Source: Adiantum capillus-veneris (lineage: Eukaryota; Streptophyta; Polypodiopsida; Polypodiales; Pteridaceae). Taken from it: a DNA stretch of 60,000 bases. The notes beneath the pieces are model-generated. The model made no database searches, was not told the DNA's origin, and worked only from the letters and a program-made list of their open reading frames with translations. Location: NCBI GenBank assembly GCA_014529385.2, contig CM043953.1, positions 93,999,342 to 94,059,341 of the forward strand. The letters are read 5' to 3'. Every line of letters starts with the position of its first letter. The stretch's first letter is position 1. Below are positions 43,428-53,026 of this stretch, in pieces. The translations under genes were made by a program, and so were the position numbers.

Positions 43428-45376
43428 ACAGATCAATGGACGATGAAGCTTACATACCGGGACCCTTTCCAGAGCAATTATTTGAGCCATTTGGATGGAC
43501 TCAAATATTAGAAACCTTGGATGTGTGTGTAAATGAGCTAACTCCAACCAAGTTTTGTGATGAAGAAGGCTATGACCTAGTTTCATGTTTTATGTTGAAA
43601 GTGCTGAGAAATGCTAATGAGATTTGTGAGAATGAAAATAGAGGGACAAATAGCTATGTCATGGAGGATGCTGCACAAACACAAACTAGGAGAGCAATAC
43701 AACCATGTGGAGATGTCATCATTGACATACTTGAAGAGTCAACAACAGCTACTCCAAAGAAACTAACTTCAAATGATGCAGAGTTGAAAGTACAGGAAGA
43801 ATCAGATGTGCAAAGCTTCACATCAACAGATGTTCTACAAACTCAAGATCAAAGGAAGAATGAGGAAGAAGCCAAAGATAAAAAATATCCCACATTGATC
43901 AAATTCAATTTATGCGGACAAACAAGGCTCAAGGTTACATGTTCAGCCGCAATTGATCCTTATGCTACTAAAAATATAATGTCATATGGCACTTGGATAA
44001 TGATGGGAAAGCCGACAATTAAAGAAGTGGAGAAAATAGTATACACCAGTGCCAAAACACCAATCCCAAGTTTTGGCATAGCGGAGGCAATACTCAAGTT
44101 GAGTCATGGGGAGTTCAAAGACAACTTCAACATAGTTGACTCACATCACATCAAAGAAAGTCTAGTCCTAACAAAGAGTTGGAAGAATATCTTCTTCGGG
44201 CAACAACAAAAAGCATCAACAATAAAAACAAAGACGGTCCAAGAGACATCAACAAAAAAGGCACAACCATCTGTAGCAGAAAAAGCTAAGGCCAAACTAA
44301 ACATTGAAGAAGATCATCCTCGCAAGTCAGTTTTACCTTCAACAATTCCACATCAAAGCTCAAGCAAAGCCTCTACGTCACGAACGAAAGCTTCAACAAT
44401 GCAATGGATCCCTAAACAAAAGGTTTTGCAACCTAAATCTCCTAAATCTCCATCGCAACAAAGTCTCCAAAAGAAGCAAAGAAATGTCAAGCAAGTGTTG
44501 GTATCCAAGGAACACATTAAAGTCAAAGATCCAATTTGGATACACTCTCAAGAACAATCTCAACAACAAAAGGTGACAGGGTGGGTGGTCTCAAATGATG
44601 TTTGGGCCAAAAAGCCCAAGGTAACGGCATGGAACTTCTCACCCTTACAAAGAAACCCCACAAAGAACAAGCCGAGCATTCAACGCAAGACAACCAACTC
44701 AACTAGGAGAAAGAAGAAGCAAAAGAAAAGAGCTTCAAAGAAGCAAACAATACAACAAATATGGGTACCAAAGTCAGAGATTTATCAAGCTACCCAACAA
44801 GGCCAAATGAAGACAAAGAATAGAATGGTTCCCGTCAAGCTACTTGAAGCACAAGGATTCTATGAAGGTAACACCCAAATATGGTTACCCAAAGTAGTTG
44901 CTCAACCTAGAGCCACTAAGACCAACCAAGTAGCAAAGGTCCCCACACAAAGACAATCAACAACAAAAAAGAGCCAATGGAGACTAAGCACAACCAAGGG
45001 AGAAACAACCTCAAAATGGATCTCTCGTCTTCTACTACAAAAGCAAGGCTTTTACAATGGTAATAGCCAAGTATGGATACAAAATCCTAGTGTCCATCAA
45101 GTCAAGGGAGCAACTCATGAAGCAAGAACAAAGTGGGTCCCAAAACCACTGTTGAAAACTCAGGCTCCTCACAACGAAGAAAAAGTAAAGGTACAACAAT
45201 GCGGCCTCCTTACGGAACATCCAATGCAACAAAAGAAGCTAGAGGAGTCAAAGTATGTCAACTTACCTGAAAAGATGGTGGCATCCAAAGACCAAAGCAA
45301 TAATAGAGGCCTTAATCTCAAGAACTTATGGAATTGGGTTTCAGGCCATGAACAGGTAAGTCCAAGTCGCCATTAA
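43349..45376 (+). CDS. E4 extra ORF: protease-like domain plus W-x-P-K repeat tail
   Basis: The longest open frame of the E3/E4 complex, 675 codons without a stop, in frame +2 relative to the protease and overlapping it by 79 bp. Residues ~1-80 are hydrophilic with several Cys and Trp (DVWCFEVWKLSEEDC). Residues ~175-285 look like a second retropepsin fold without a D-[ST]-G (LKVTCSAAIDPYATKNIMSY; NFNIVDSHHIKESLVLTKSW). Residues ~345-640 are very basic, with recurring Trp motifs: QWIPKQK, QIWVPKSE, QIWLPKVV, KWVPKPL, and a repeated LL..QGFY.GN.Q.W unit. Function unknown. RNA binding is one possibility from the composition. It ends a few codons after a GT-AG-like donor CAGGTAAGT (45353). Confidence 0.7.
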   Translation: MATNQTRTLDVWCFEVWKLSEEDCILNRSMDDEAYIPGPFPEQLFEPFGWTQILETLDVCVNELTPTKFCDEEGYDLVSCFMLKVLRNANEICENENRGTNSYVMEDAAQTQTRRAIQPCGDVIIDILEESTTATPKKLTSNDAELKVQEESDVQSFTSTDVLQTQDQRKNEEEAKDKKYPTLIKFNLCGQTRLKVTCSAAIDPYATKNIMSYGTWIMMGKPTIKEVEKIVYTSAKTPIPSFGIAEAILKLSHGEFKDNFNIVDSHHIKESLVLTKSWKNIFFGQQQKASTIKTKTVQETSTKKAQPSVAEKAKAKLNIEEDHPRKSVLPSTIPHQSSSKASTSRTKASTMQWIPKQKVLQPKSPKSPSQQSLQKKQRNVKQVLVSKEHIKVKDPIWIHSQEQSQQQKVTGWVVSNDVWAKKPKVTAWNFSPLQRNPTKNKPSIQRKTTNSTRRKKKQKKRASKKQTIQQIWVPKSEIYQATQQGQMKTKNRMVPVKLLEAQGFYEGNTQIWLPKVVAQPRATKTNQVAKVPTQRQSTTKKSQWRLSTTKGETTSKWISRLLLQKQGFYNGNSQVWIQNPSVHQVKGATHEARTKWVPKPLLKTQAPHNEEKVKVQQCGLLTEHPMQQKKLEESKYVNLPEKMVASKDQSNNRGLNLKNLWNWVSGHEQVSPSRH

Positions 45377-46055
45377 AAATACATGGCATAAAAGTCAAGA
45401 GTCGGGCAACTGAGCCACTAAATGAGCAAGGCATTAGTCCCAAAGCTTCAAGTAATATTCTCTGTGGTCTAAGAGTCTTAGCTACTCTAGGTACTGCTAA
45501 AGGTGGAGAAGTTGAGCATATTTATGTTGTGTCGCTCATGCTGGTATAGGTGAGCATAAGAGTCCAAGTCTATGCTGGTATAGGTGAGCATAAGAGTCCA
45601 AGTCTATTTTATTTTAAGTTTGGTAAAGTGAAGAAGAGAGTCCAAAAGACACTCACGCACTATGCATAGTGAGTAATGAGTGGATAAGCTTCAACATAAA
45701 AAACCCTTCTTGGAAATGTGGAAGCTATTGAGATGTCCTTGGATATCACATGTGCTACATTTGTTCCTTGAAGCACCCAACAACTCATTTTTCACACCGC
45801 ATGATTTTCTTGAAAGAACTCTTGTGTGCATATAGAGTGTCCCATAATTGGTACTTGTATTACACACTCTTACTTTATTTCTCCTAAGAACTCACCTTGC
45901 ATGAACAGGTACTCAACTTCCAAGTGTTCAACCCCAATAAGAGAGTATACCAAAGGAATTTTTTCCCACTGGGTTTTCCCCTTTGGTCATTCACGTTCTA
46001 GACCCTAATTTAGAAACACTCATCACTATTCTATTGTATATACTCCTTCCTTTAA
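45377..46055 (+). other. E4 region between the two 3' ORFs
   Basis: Non-coding in appearance. It holds a 34-bp tandem duplication at 45538-45605 (ATGCTGGTATAGGTGAGC...). Splice-acceptor-like CTAATTTAG at about 46005-46013 precedes the small ORF. No other feature is seen. Confidence 0.5.
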
Positions 46056-46562
46056 ATGAAACCAATAAAGAATTTGTTACACGATCTTCAAAGAGATAAA
46101 GTGGGGCCACATTTTTCTCAAGTACGCTTCGACAAGAGCAACTCTTATCTTCAAAGATACCAACAAAGCTCTATTGACAAAGTGGCAAAGAAAATCAAAT
46201 TGGAGATGCCAGTGCACACATGTCAAAGTCTCAAACATTTTGAGATACGAGCTCCAATAAAAAGTCAACTGCACCAGGAGGCAAAGTATCCAAAGAAGCA
46301 GGTATCATCAACCAACTACACAAATGAAAAGGTAAAGCAGGATGTGCAACAACATGCAAAAATGCCTCGTCCACAACATCCAAATCACAAAGAACACATG
46401 TTCATCAATCAAAGGCAAATGGGCACCCCATTTGAACAAGCAAAACATGCCAGATATAACTCAATCAAGGAAGGGGGGAGTCTCATCAATAAGAAGCCCA
46501 TACTACAAATGGTTGTGTCAAGGGACGACACGACCGAGGAAGGGCGGAGTGTTTGGAGGTGA
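46056..46562 (+). CDS. E4 small basic ORF running through the PPT
   Basis: 168 codons, start MKPIKNLLHDLQRDKVG, rich in Lys, Gln and His, with no hydrophobic core and no recognised domain. An in-frame TAA directly upstream (46053) fixes ATG 46056 as the earliest start. It reads through the polypurine tract and ends 13 bp inside the 3' LTR. It may be a real accessory protein, a remnant of a larger polyprotein end, or chance. Position matches the C-terminal ORF tail of E3. Confidence 0.4.
   Translation: MKPIKNLLHDLQRDKVGPHFSQVRFDKSNSYLQRYQQSSIDKVAKKIKLEMPVHTCQSLKHFEIRAPIKSQLHQEAKYPKKQVSSTNYTNEKVKQDVQQHAKMPRPQHPNHKEHMFINQRQMGTPFEQAKHARYNSIKEGGSLINKKPILQMVVSRDDTTEEGRSVWR
46536..46549 (+). other. 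E4 polypurine tract
   Basis: GAGGAAGGGCGGAG ends immediately before TGTTTGGAGG, the 3' LTR start. A second purine run (AAGGAAGGGGGGAG) lies at 46467-46480. Confidence 0.75.
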
Positions 46563-47484
46563 TAACAACATACAAGTGCCCACCTAGCCAAGGCGCCCGT
46601 TGGGTCAGCCGGCCAAAGTTTTGATGTGGTCACATTATTTTTCCGATGTTTAATACATCAAACCTTGTAAAAGCCTAATGACAATCGTCTATGTCAAGTC
46701 TAAGTCAAAGATGTAATTTTTCCAATGATGTATGTAAAGGTCCATGAGAAGTTGGCTGCCGGCCACTTTAGAAAGCCCTAGGTATATAATACACTAAGGT
46801 TAGTGAGAAAGGGAGATTTTTTTGGAAGATAAGTGACTATTGCTGTACGCACAGGGAGCGACCTTTTGGCTCCAACTTGTAATCATCGCTATTGTGGCTA
46901 CGGTAGTCCAAATTCAGTTTTGTTTATTGCATTGTGTTCTTCTTATTCTGCTCTTTCATTCAAGTGTAAGCATTCAAGATTCGGTGTAGGTATCAAACGC
47001 AACCGTTGTGGCCTTAAATCGCTATTTTGAGTGTTTATATGCGTATTTTATGTTGTTTTGACCCTAGGAGAGGCTTTAGGGACCAAAAAACGACCCTTTA
47101 GGATCATCTGTTTACTATTTTTGCGTACTTTGGGACGAACGATTGCGATCCGTGTACCCATCCAGAATGCTATGACAGTGATAGGATATGCTCTTGATAG
47201 TCCCTTGTAGCTTCCCTTCAAGTTTCGTGCGAATCCGATATGATTTGCATGTTATACAGGTGTGATGACTGTAGAGCTGTGTAGAAGGACATAGGCAGAT
47301 TACTTGGCTTTGGTGTGTTTGATTTGCTTGTAGAGTTAGTAGTTGCATCTTTTCGAGTTCAATTCATTAGGATTGACACCCTAGTGAGTTTCCATGCCTC
47401 ATCCGAGTTGCTTCTGTGGTATTGATATTTATGTTGATGCCTGAAGGCTATGCTATGGACGTCCGTCGCGGCGACCCGCAAAAA
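46550..47484 (+). repeat. E4 3' LTR (935 bp to the TSD)
   Basis: The first 422 bp match the 5' LTR. The remaining ~513 bp have no match in it but lie inside the TSD-defined insertion. This distal part carries one leader-type motif (GATTGCGATCCGTGTACCC, 47141). Either this is the true LTR end, lost from the 5' copy, or leader-like sequence follows a shorter LTR. The sequence before the TSD reads CCCGCAAAAA. Confidence 0.65.
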
Positions 47485-47489
47485 CCTTG

Positions 47490-48470
47490 ATTAGCTACAT
47501 AATTTATCGGTGCAAACTCTGGTGTAGTATAAGTCACAGGTTCTTCCATTGATGGTGGATGTAAATTATACCAATCTTCTTCTACCATTACTGTAGATGG
47601 ACTAGGCTCAGCATAGGGTGTAACAGGCACTAGTGCTTGTTCATCTATGACTCTCTCTAAATGCATGTACTTTACAAGCACTACATTATATCCCGGATAT
47701 GGAGGTTGTTGACCCAACACTGGTTGAGGTATTTTCATACCCATTGGTGTTCTTTGAGCTAGGGCCATATCAGGATGGTATCTGTACATGGGTTGTCCTT
47801 GTGGCCTCATAGGTACGTACTGAACATTCCCATCATACTTTGGTCGGTAGTAGCACTCATTGGTCTCATGGTTGGTCCATTTATCCTCGATTGCACACCA
47901 TTTTTGCGATCTAATTGGTTGTCCCTATTGAGGTATCCCTTGTCATGGTCCTCTCATAGGTGCTTTTTGCATGTTATTTATCATGTCATTCATCCTTTTG
48001 AGCATGTCTTCTATGGCTGAAAGTGGTGCTGCAGCAACAGTACCCACTTGTGCTGGTTTGATGGATGTTGTTTTCTCACTTTGGTTATCCTTAGGGACGT
48101 CTTCTTTGTTGAAAATATCACAATTGTCTCCTAAGTCAATAGCATTTGACACACACTCTTCTAGGGTTGTATGCTTCTTGTTATACAGTATAGCATGAAG
48201 TTCTTTGTTTAGCGACCCCTCTAGAAACAATGATACTAGTCGTTCTTTTGCAAGTATCTCTAGCTCTGGGCATCTGGCAATGTATTGTTTCATTCGAGTT
48301 GCACAATCCCTAACAGAATCACCTTGTTTCTATTTAAAGTTATAGATTTGAGCGACCGTATTGTGTTTGATCCCCGTTTTGGAAGAAGCAGCTACAAATC
48401 CTTGAGCTAATGTGTTCAAGTCCATGATTGACCTTGGTGGAATGTTTTGGAACCATGTCAATTCTTTCCC
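47490..48470 (-). pseudogene. E3 gag core (right of E4)
   Basis: Minus-strand capsid region: ELTWFQNIPPRSIMDLNTLA, KTGIKHNTVAQIYNFK, MKQYIARCPELEILAKERLV, then LEECVSNAIDLGDNC, with a stop in place near 48330. It is followed by a linker, the Cys/His motif WCAIEDKWTNHETNECYY (about 47915-47860) and a Pro/Tyr-rich stretch (MRPQGQPMYRYHPDMALAQR) up to NYVANQG, where E4 is inserted. Collinear with E4 gag at 40640-41370. Confidence 0.8.
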
Positions 48471-49541
48471 TTCTAATGTATTCCAAACCCCTCGAATTGA
48501 GTATGGAAATTGAATATGCGTTCTGCTCTTAGCACTTGCTTAAAGCTTGCTAAGTGATCGTATGGATCCCCCGATCCATTGTATTTTATGATCCATTTTT
48601 GAAAATCAGTTGGTCTGATACTTCTATTTAGTTCAACTCCCGGTCTCCTGGCAGTTGGTCCTGTTCCAAGTCCTTCAAACCAGTCTGTTGGAAATAGTGA
48701 CTCATGTAGCCCTGGACTGGCTTTAGTGTCACTCGGTTTTCTTCTCGTGATGAGGTGGTTTCTGGTTTCTGAACATTACTCTCAGAAGATCTCTCATGAT
48801 GTTCATCTCTTGGAATAGTTTCTGGTCCTTGGCCTAATATCCAATCCCTTATGGAATACCCTTGATATTTGGTTTGTTCTACCTCCTCAGGTAGATCTGC
48901 AGATTCCTTATCTTTGATCTTGAAGATATAGATGATTTTCATGGATGTTAGTTGTCCTGATTTGGCATGCAAAGTCCATAGAATATCTTTTACATTTCTA
49001 TCCTCCCAACAATAGACTCTGATCCTAGGATTATCCGTACGAAGCCGTTTCAATGGCTTCAAATCACTTGATCGTATATCTCAAATTCTAAAGTTGGTGG
49101 TCCTTCTTTTGCTGCCATATTTGGAATTATGGTGTTTACTTCTAATCCCTATTTGTCTATCACGTTAGGGTTTTTGACTTGTAAATACTGAATTCTGTTT
49201 GTATCCATGTATATTTTTCCTTGTTTGTTTGCCTTGATCTCCTCTTTGAACTCAATACCATGGTCATCAATACGAACAACATACTTTTCGTTAGGATCTA
49301 GGTAAACCTGAGCTCCATGGCGGTTAGTCTTATAAAAAGAGAGTATATGCTTGTAGCGCACTGTCGTTCCGGTTTTTGAGTGAGTCGAATAAGAAGACAT
49401 TTCAGATGTTGAATTAGAAAAAGTGTATGAGACTTCTTCAAGGATATTTCCTTGATTCACACTTTCTTCGGTGGATACTCTACTGGAGGTTTCTCCAAAT
49501 ATGCCTTGGTTTCCTAGTACATGACTAGATCTAAGGTTCAT
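48471..49541 (-). pseudogene. E3 gag N-terminal region
   Basis: The first ORF after the E3 leader, 49541-49149 (MNLRSSHVLGNQGIFGETSS, then YVVRIDDHGIEFKEEIKANK), 130 codons. It is followed in another frame by 49062-48628 (IRVYCWEDRNVKDILWTLHA, IYIFKIKDKESADL, later Ser/Glu-rich). No domain is recognised. Not obviously similar to the E4 N-terminal ORF, so the N-termini have diverged more than the capsid core. Confidence 0.55.
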
Positions 49542-49559
49542 AAAGACTTGTGGAGCCCT

Positions 49560-51481
49560 GGATAGAGTACTTACCGTCAGATTGACTTGTTGTCAATTTC
49601 TTCCACGTGACTTGATTAGAACTTCTGTCAAACTACCAATTCCTTGTCTGTAACCTAATTCCTGTATCAATTTTGATCAAGTTAGCTATTCTTTCACAAA
49701 GACTGTGTAATTTTTGCTAACTATTGTGATTGGTCTATGTGTATCACTTCAAATCGAGCTAATTGACTCATCAATTAAGACTTTCAGACCCTAATTTTGC
49801 AAAAGGTCAAAGGATTAATCTACAACCTGGAAACTGAGTGAACATGTATCAATTTGGATCCGTTTGAACCCAAAATTTCCCGGTGGCCTTGTATTATGTT
49901 GGTCTAACACTGCACAAGTTCAAAAGTCAAAATTGGTACCTCTATGTAGCAGTAGTAAATAATTGTGATTATTTATTTTTGTCAAATTTTTACGCTTTTT
50001 GGCTTGGTTTGCCAAGTATACAACCTGTTAAGGTCCTTGGACAATTTTCACTAAGTTTGGACAAAATCTATTCAAGTTTATCAACTATTTCGTGTCCGTA
50101 GACTCTGATTTCAAGAATTTGGCTTAAGTCTCACTTTTGTGATCCAAATTTTACCAAAATTGATTTGTTTGGTCTACTTGATATGCTTGACCTTGTGGTA
50201 TACTCAAATGTGCAAGATTGTCAATTTTTGAAGCAGATATAAATAATCGTGATTATTTACTCCAACTAATGTTTTGCAAGTTTTTGTCCCAATTTTGACA
50301 CAGATCTGTTAAGCACCTCAACTTAAGGTCTCTAGCCAAGTTTCATCAAGTTTGGACAATTTTTGTTCAAATGGTCATTAGTTTTGTGTCCGCAGACTAA
50401 CTTTGCAAATTTGGTCACAATTTTCAATTCAATGATCCAAATCTTACCAAATTTGGTTTATGGGCTTATTACAACATGGTAAAACTAGTGGTATGCTAAC
50501 TTAATCAAAAAGTTAAAAAATGGGAGACTTCTGGCCACTTTTTGCATCTTTTTGGTCAAGTGAGCATGTACACATGTCTATCACATCAATATAAGCCTAT
50601 GAATCAAATTTCACTGAGTTTGGATTATTTTCTCCCAAATTTACACTCAAGTTTCCAAAAGTCAATACAAACTTTAGTTTTCTCCCAGTTTTTTGCCAAT
50701 TTGGTGATCCAAATCCTATGGTCCTTTACAAAAGTTGTTTGTACACATGCAATGAGTCATTGGTATCAAGCTTGGTCAGTTTTGAGCTGAAAGTAAATAA
50801 TCGCGATTATTTACTTTAGGCCTAAAATGAACATGTTTTTGCACCTTTTTAAAGGATAGTCTTTTCATGAGTTATTTTAAGCCTATGAATCAAGTCAAAA
50901 CTTAATTTGACCTAAAATGTCAAGAAAAAGTAAATAATGTGAGTTTTTTCAAACTCTTGAAATTTTCACCTCAATGTGTCCTTGAGCTTACCCACTGGTT
51001 CATACAACTTTTAAGCATACTCTCGAATTGGATTGAGTGGTTTGGAGTCTTTTTGTGCTATTTCTAGCCGTAGACCTACAACTTCAAATAACAACTCATA
51101 GTGATTCTTTCGGAGAGAACAATGTTCTGAAATCCACCTCGGATCCTACTTACCCTACTCCTAGGCTCTCATGCAATGGGAATGTGAAAAGTGTCCACAA
51201 ACACTCGTTTTCTTGTTTTTTATGGTTTTTTGAGCATTGACCTTAAGACTTTTCTTGTCTATCAATTATCCTCAAAATCTTAATTTAGTTCTACAATCCT
51301 ACAATCCTAAAGGCACTCAGTAAGTACAACTTACCTCCAAGTTACCTCTACATAGCAAAATATGACAACCTTAAGCTATGTGATTTCTAAAAAGAAAGTT
51401 TCTACTCTAGGACATCCTAAAGGAAGTTAAAGGATAACTTCACAAGACACTCACGTTTTTCCCTAGTTTAGTTCTCTTCAA
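49560..51481 (-). other. E3 untranslated leader with 28-bp palindrome repeats
   Basis: ~1.9 kb without real ORFs between PBS and gag. A palindrome around ATCGCGAT flanked by TAAATA/TATTTA arms occurs at 50790-50817 (28 bp, perfect: AAAGTAAATAATCG and its complement), 50238-50261 (one arm change, CGTG core), 49954-49977 (TTGTG core, CG to TG) and a decayed half near 50930-50945. The three clear copies are ~284 and ~554 bp apart. Phrases such as CAAATTTTACCAAAATTGATTT recur between them, so the leader is a diverged repeat array. Confidence 0.85.
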
Positions 51482-51502
51482 TCCCCGGCAGCAGTGGCAC
51501 CA
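51482..51502 (-). other. E3 primer-binding site (tRNA-Asp-like)
   Basis: Minus strand TGGTGCCACTGCTGCCGGGG starts two bases inside the 5' LTR. It resembles the tRNA-Asp PBS of plant gypsy elements (TGGCGCCGTTGCCGGGG) with three extra bases and some changes. It differs from the tRNA-Met PBS used by CHR and Copia. Confidence 0.65.
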
Positions 51503-51504
51503 AA

Positions 51505-52412
51505 TGTGGGACGGATATCTAACCTCACTCCTATCTTATTGCAGATTTAGCAAGAATCACGATTAAATTGACAATCCATGGGATGAAGATGACTTGACTA
51601 GTGCATAGAGGCTACAAGAGGTTTTCAATCTCTCGGAAAACATCAAACAACTCGCATCTAACTCAAGCTACACTCAAGTGACTGAAATCACCAAAAGCCA
51701 ATCGCTCATCGGTAAACAAATCACATCCGTTACAGCATCAAATGACATCCAAACGTAGCAAAACTTCTAGAGAAAGTTTATAAGACCTAAGAACACATCC
51801 TTATGGTCTCAAATCCCACTTTAGGTCAAGTGCAAAAATCACAATTATTAACAACAGTGGATTTTTGACCTAGTCGTTTTTTTACCCAGAATGCATCTAA
51901 ATGCTTAGCAATAATGTCCCAATATCCCATCGATGCTTAGTTTTTAATGTTGAAGTGTAAATTCCTACTTATGATGAAATTAGGCTGCAGGTCGGTGATG
52001 CCAAAAGCTACAAAATATCGTGAAATGCTTACGCCAATGCGTAGAGATCTTACATGTGGTTGCAACGCAGCAGACGCGACTCCAATGTGACAACCGAAGA
52101 GGGAGTAGGAAGCGCAAGAAGGAGAAGTGAGCGCCATTAGCTCATGTTGTGTATTTCATTATCCAAAACTTGAAATAACTCACAAAAATTGGCTTTTATA
52201 CCTTAGCCAAGGTTTTTGATGGTCAAAACTAATAATTTGGGAGCTCTAACTAAAGATGGGTAATGACAAGTTGATACAATTTGGAAGCTTGTAGCCCCGT
52301 CTCATCAATTACAAAGTTTATCTGAAAAATAGGAGTTACAATATTCTCGATTTATCAAAATAATAAGTGTTTTTACAACGAGAGCTCCAAAAAATGGTAT
52401 CCACTGCTAACA
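51505..52412 (-). repeat. E3 5' LTR
   Basis: 908 bp, TGTGGGACGGATATC...CACTGCTAACA, followed by CCTAC (52413-52417). Matches 31599-32508. Confidence 0.9.
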
Positions 52413-53026
52413 CCTACACCAACAACTCTTAGCTTTGTGATGCAAATCCAACCAAGAGCCAAGCTCGAATGTATGCTCATCTCCTCTACCATGCTAATTA
52501 CTAAGCTATGCTAAGATATTAAGAGTGATTACGTGAGGAGAGATACTTCTTTCTTGTAAGAATACTCCTTCTTCCTCTTGATCTACTCTCATACCCCGCT
52601 AGCTCTCACCATCTTCGAAGGTGTGTGAGGCCTTGGGTCTGAGACCGTGAGGGAATTGATGTTGTGTTTTCAAGTGTAAGCTTGGTTCTTGAAGCTTCCA
52701 TCTTCATTGCACCAGCAAGTTATTGAAGGAACACAAAGTATTGTATTGTAAAATGTCTCCCTTGATGGGGGAAACCTATAATACAAAGCCTTTTGGAGGG
52801 GGGACCGGCTCCATGTAGATCTGATCCTCAACTGTTGTCAATAGATTAATTTCTCTCTCTTTTTGAAGTATTATTCATGCCTATCTAACTAGGTGTTATG
52901 CTTTTGGTTGCTCTCTCCATCCAAGCACTCTTGCTATGCTCATTAGGAATCTAGTCTTAATGAAATGCTCACTATGTCTATGTTACTTTTTGCTACACAC
53001 AAGTTACTAGACCATCAAATGTTATA
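52413..53026 (+). repeat. CHR-2 3' LTR, right piece
   Basis: Resumes at CCTACACCAAC and matches 28169-28782 to AAATGTTATA, where the terminal CA has become TA. Followed by the TSD TGTTA (53027-53031). Confidence 0.9.

Larger units (their letters stand above)
37438..47484 (+). mobile_element. E4, non-autonomous gag-protease LTR element with an extra ORF
   Basis: A 10.05-kb plus-strand insertion in E3 gag. Order: 5' LTR (shortened), ~1.75-kb leader with palindrome repeats, gag, zinc knuckles, protease, a 675-codon extra ORF, a small basic ORF, PPT, 3' LTR. No RT, RNase H or integrase sequence is visible in any frame. Its gag core (KQYIERCPKRKLPQDERL) aligns with that of E3 (KQYIARCPELEILAKERL), so the two are related families. 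Confidence 0.85.
31599..52412 (-). mobile_element. E3, gag-type LTR retrotransposon, minus strand, with nested inserts
   Basis: Bounded by 910- and 908-bp LTRs and TSD CCTAC. Minus-strand features: 5' LTR (51505-52412), tRNA-Asp-like PBS, ~1.9-kb leader, gag interrupted by E4, a short C-terminal ORF tail, PPT (32509-32522) and 3' LTR (31599-32508). Without E4 and the 32857-36519 unit it is about 7 kb and contains no RT, RNase H or integrase. Its gag is clearly related to that of E4. Either pol was deleted where the inner unit sits, or this is a non-autonomous family. Confidence 0.85.
27113..53026 (+). mobile_element. CHR-2, gag-only copy of the chromovirus family, split by E3
   Basis: Same family as CHR-1 but on the plus strand. 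It has a 5' LTR (27113-28782), PBS, gag, and a right LTR in two pieces (30585-31598 and 52413-53026), with TSD TGTTA at 27108-27112 and 53027-53031. The internal region is only 1.8 kb. It jumps from within gag (...AACAAGGCTAAG) straight to the PPT end GGTAA, so protease, RT, RNase H and integrase are missing. Without E3 the element would be about 5.1 kb, i.e. a short internally deleted derivative. Confidence 0.9.
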
